Origin: Bacteroidota bacterium | GTDB taxonomy: Bacteria; Bacteroidota; Ignavibacteria; Ignavibacteriales; Ignavibacteriaceae | NCBI GenBank assembly: GCA_021778375.1 | Contig: JAJYCM010000189.1 | Span: forward strand, 1 to 5,487 | Direction of reading: 5' to 3' | DNA: 5,487 bases | In this document: positions 5,064 to 5,487 of the stretch, piece after piece | How positions within the stretch are numbered: position 1 is the first letter of the stretch | Layout: the number at the start of each line of letters is the position of its first letter | Notes under the pieces: generated by a model | Databases searched by the model: none | What the model was told of the DNA's origin: nothing | What the model saw: only the letters and a program-made list of their open reading frames with translations | Made by a program: the position numbers and the translations under genes

Positions 5064-5487
5064 CTAAAACTCGTCTGTTACACATCCCTCTGTAGCAGAT
5101 GAAACATTCTTTATATACTTCAACAAAATTCCACTAGTAGCCTTGAATGGTGGTTGCTTCCATTTATTCTTTCGATCCGCTAAGACTTTTTCATTCACTT
5201 CAACATTCAAACTATTTTTTTCGGCATCTATCGTAATGATGTCTCCGTTTTCAACCAAAGCAATATTGCCTCCGGTCTGTGCTTCCGGCGTAATATGCCC
5301 AACTACAAATCCATGAGTCCCGCCTGAAAACCTTCCGTCGGTAATCAACGCTACACTTTCACCGAGTCCAACACCCATTAATGCTGCTGTTACTTCGAGC
5401 ATCTCTCGCATTCCGGGTCCTCCCTTCGGTCCTTCATAACGAATAACAATTACATCTCCTGAAACAATCTCTCTATTCTCAATTGCG
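5064..5487 (-). CDS. ilvD: Dihydroxy-acid dehydratase, C-terminal part, cut by the window edge
   Basis: Dehydrates 2,3-dihydroxy-isovalerate and 2,3-dihydroxy-3-methylvalerate to the 2-keto acids in valine, leucine and isoleucine synthesis, using an Fe-S cluster and Mg2+. The last 140 residues of a protein usually about 555-570 long are visible; the frame is open to the right edge, so the true start is outside. The partial protein contains RYEGPKGGPGMREML (16-30 of the visible part) and the signature LITDGRFSGGTHG (47-59), whose Ser54 matches the serine proposed as catalytic base in the IlvD/Edd family. GHITPEA and GGNIALVENGDIITID follow. It ends SSATEGCVTDEF, close to the usual SSAxxGAVTD C-terminus. 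The cluster cysteines lie in the missing N-terminal part. A terminator follows its TAG at once. Homologous sugar-acid dehydratases share these motifs, but this C-terminus favours ilvD. Confidence 0.94.
   Translation of the reverse strand, partial: AIENREIVSGDVIVIRYEGPKGGPGMREMLEVTAALMGVGLGESVALITDGRFSGGTHGFVVGHITPEAQTGGNIALVENGDIITIDAEKNSLNVEVNEKVLADRKNKWKQPPFKATSGILLKYIKNVSSATEGCVTDEF

Noticed and set aside
5409..5411. Met at 5411 as the true start of a 115-residue protein
   Set aside because: The same frame continues upstream to the window edge and encodes the conserved IlvD sequence RYEGPKGGPG, so this is an internal Met of a truncated ilvD.

Overview
The window is compact, AT-rich bacterial chromosome (roughly one third G+C by eye). 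It holds six recognisable protein genes, two of them cut by the window edges, and shows no mobile elements, CRISPR arrays or structural RNA genes. Shine-Dalgarno sites are weak or absent before most genes. The MiaA variant, the cNMP-GAF-ATPase signalling protein and the low G+C would suit the Bacteroidota/Chlorobiota/Ignavibacteriota group, with Ignavibacteria-like as my best guess. That placement is inferred from general resemblance, not from a search.

Layout: the left two thirds is on the minus strand. From right to left it reads: a 664-residue signalling protein (2010-4004), miaA for tRNA A37 prenylation (1068-1958), and the N-terminal two thirds of cysS for cysteinyl-tRNA synthetase (1-926). 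The gaps are 51 and 141 bases, so the three genes may be partly co-transcribed. A divergent regulatory gap (4005-4196) separates them from a plus-strand pair, an ECF sigma factor (4197-4757) and a small soluble zinc-binding anti-sigma factor (4754-4990), which overlap by ATGA. That pair converges on the 3' end of ilvD (minus strand, 5064 to the edge), with a probable bidirectional terminator at 4991-5063.

How the genes relate: cysS, miaA and ilvD are housekeeping genes for translation, tRNA modification and branched-chain amino acid synthesis. The regulatory interest is in the middle. The anti-sigma factor has the same Cys/His spacing as the redox sensor RsrA, so the sigma pair may respond to thiol-oxidative or metal stress. 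The divergent signalling protein has an N-terminal cyclic-nucleotide-binding domain, a long acidic linker, a GAF domain and an intact HATPase_c domain. It has no histidine anywhere in the region where a histidine kinase carries its phospho-acceptor, so it cannot be a canonical autophosphorylating kinase. Whether it acts on the sigma pair is an open and testable idea.

The divergent gap also holds a tandem TATAAT box and a 26-codon ORF. That ORF is in frame with the sigma gene and is separated from it only by one TGA codon.
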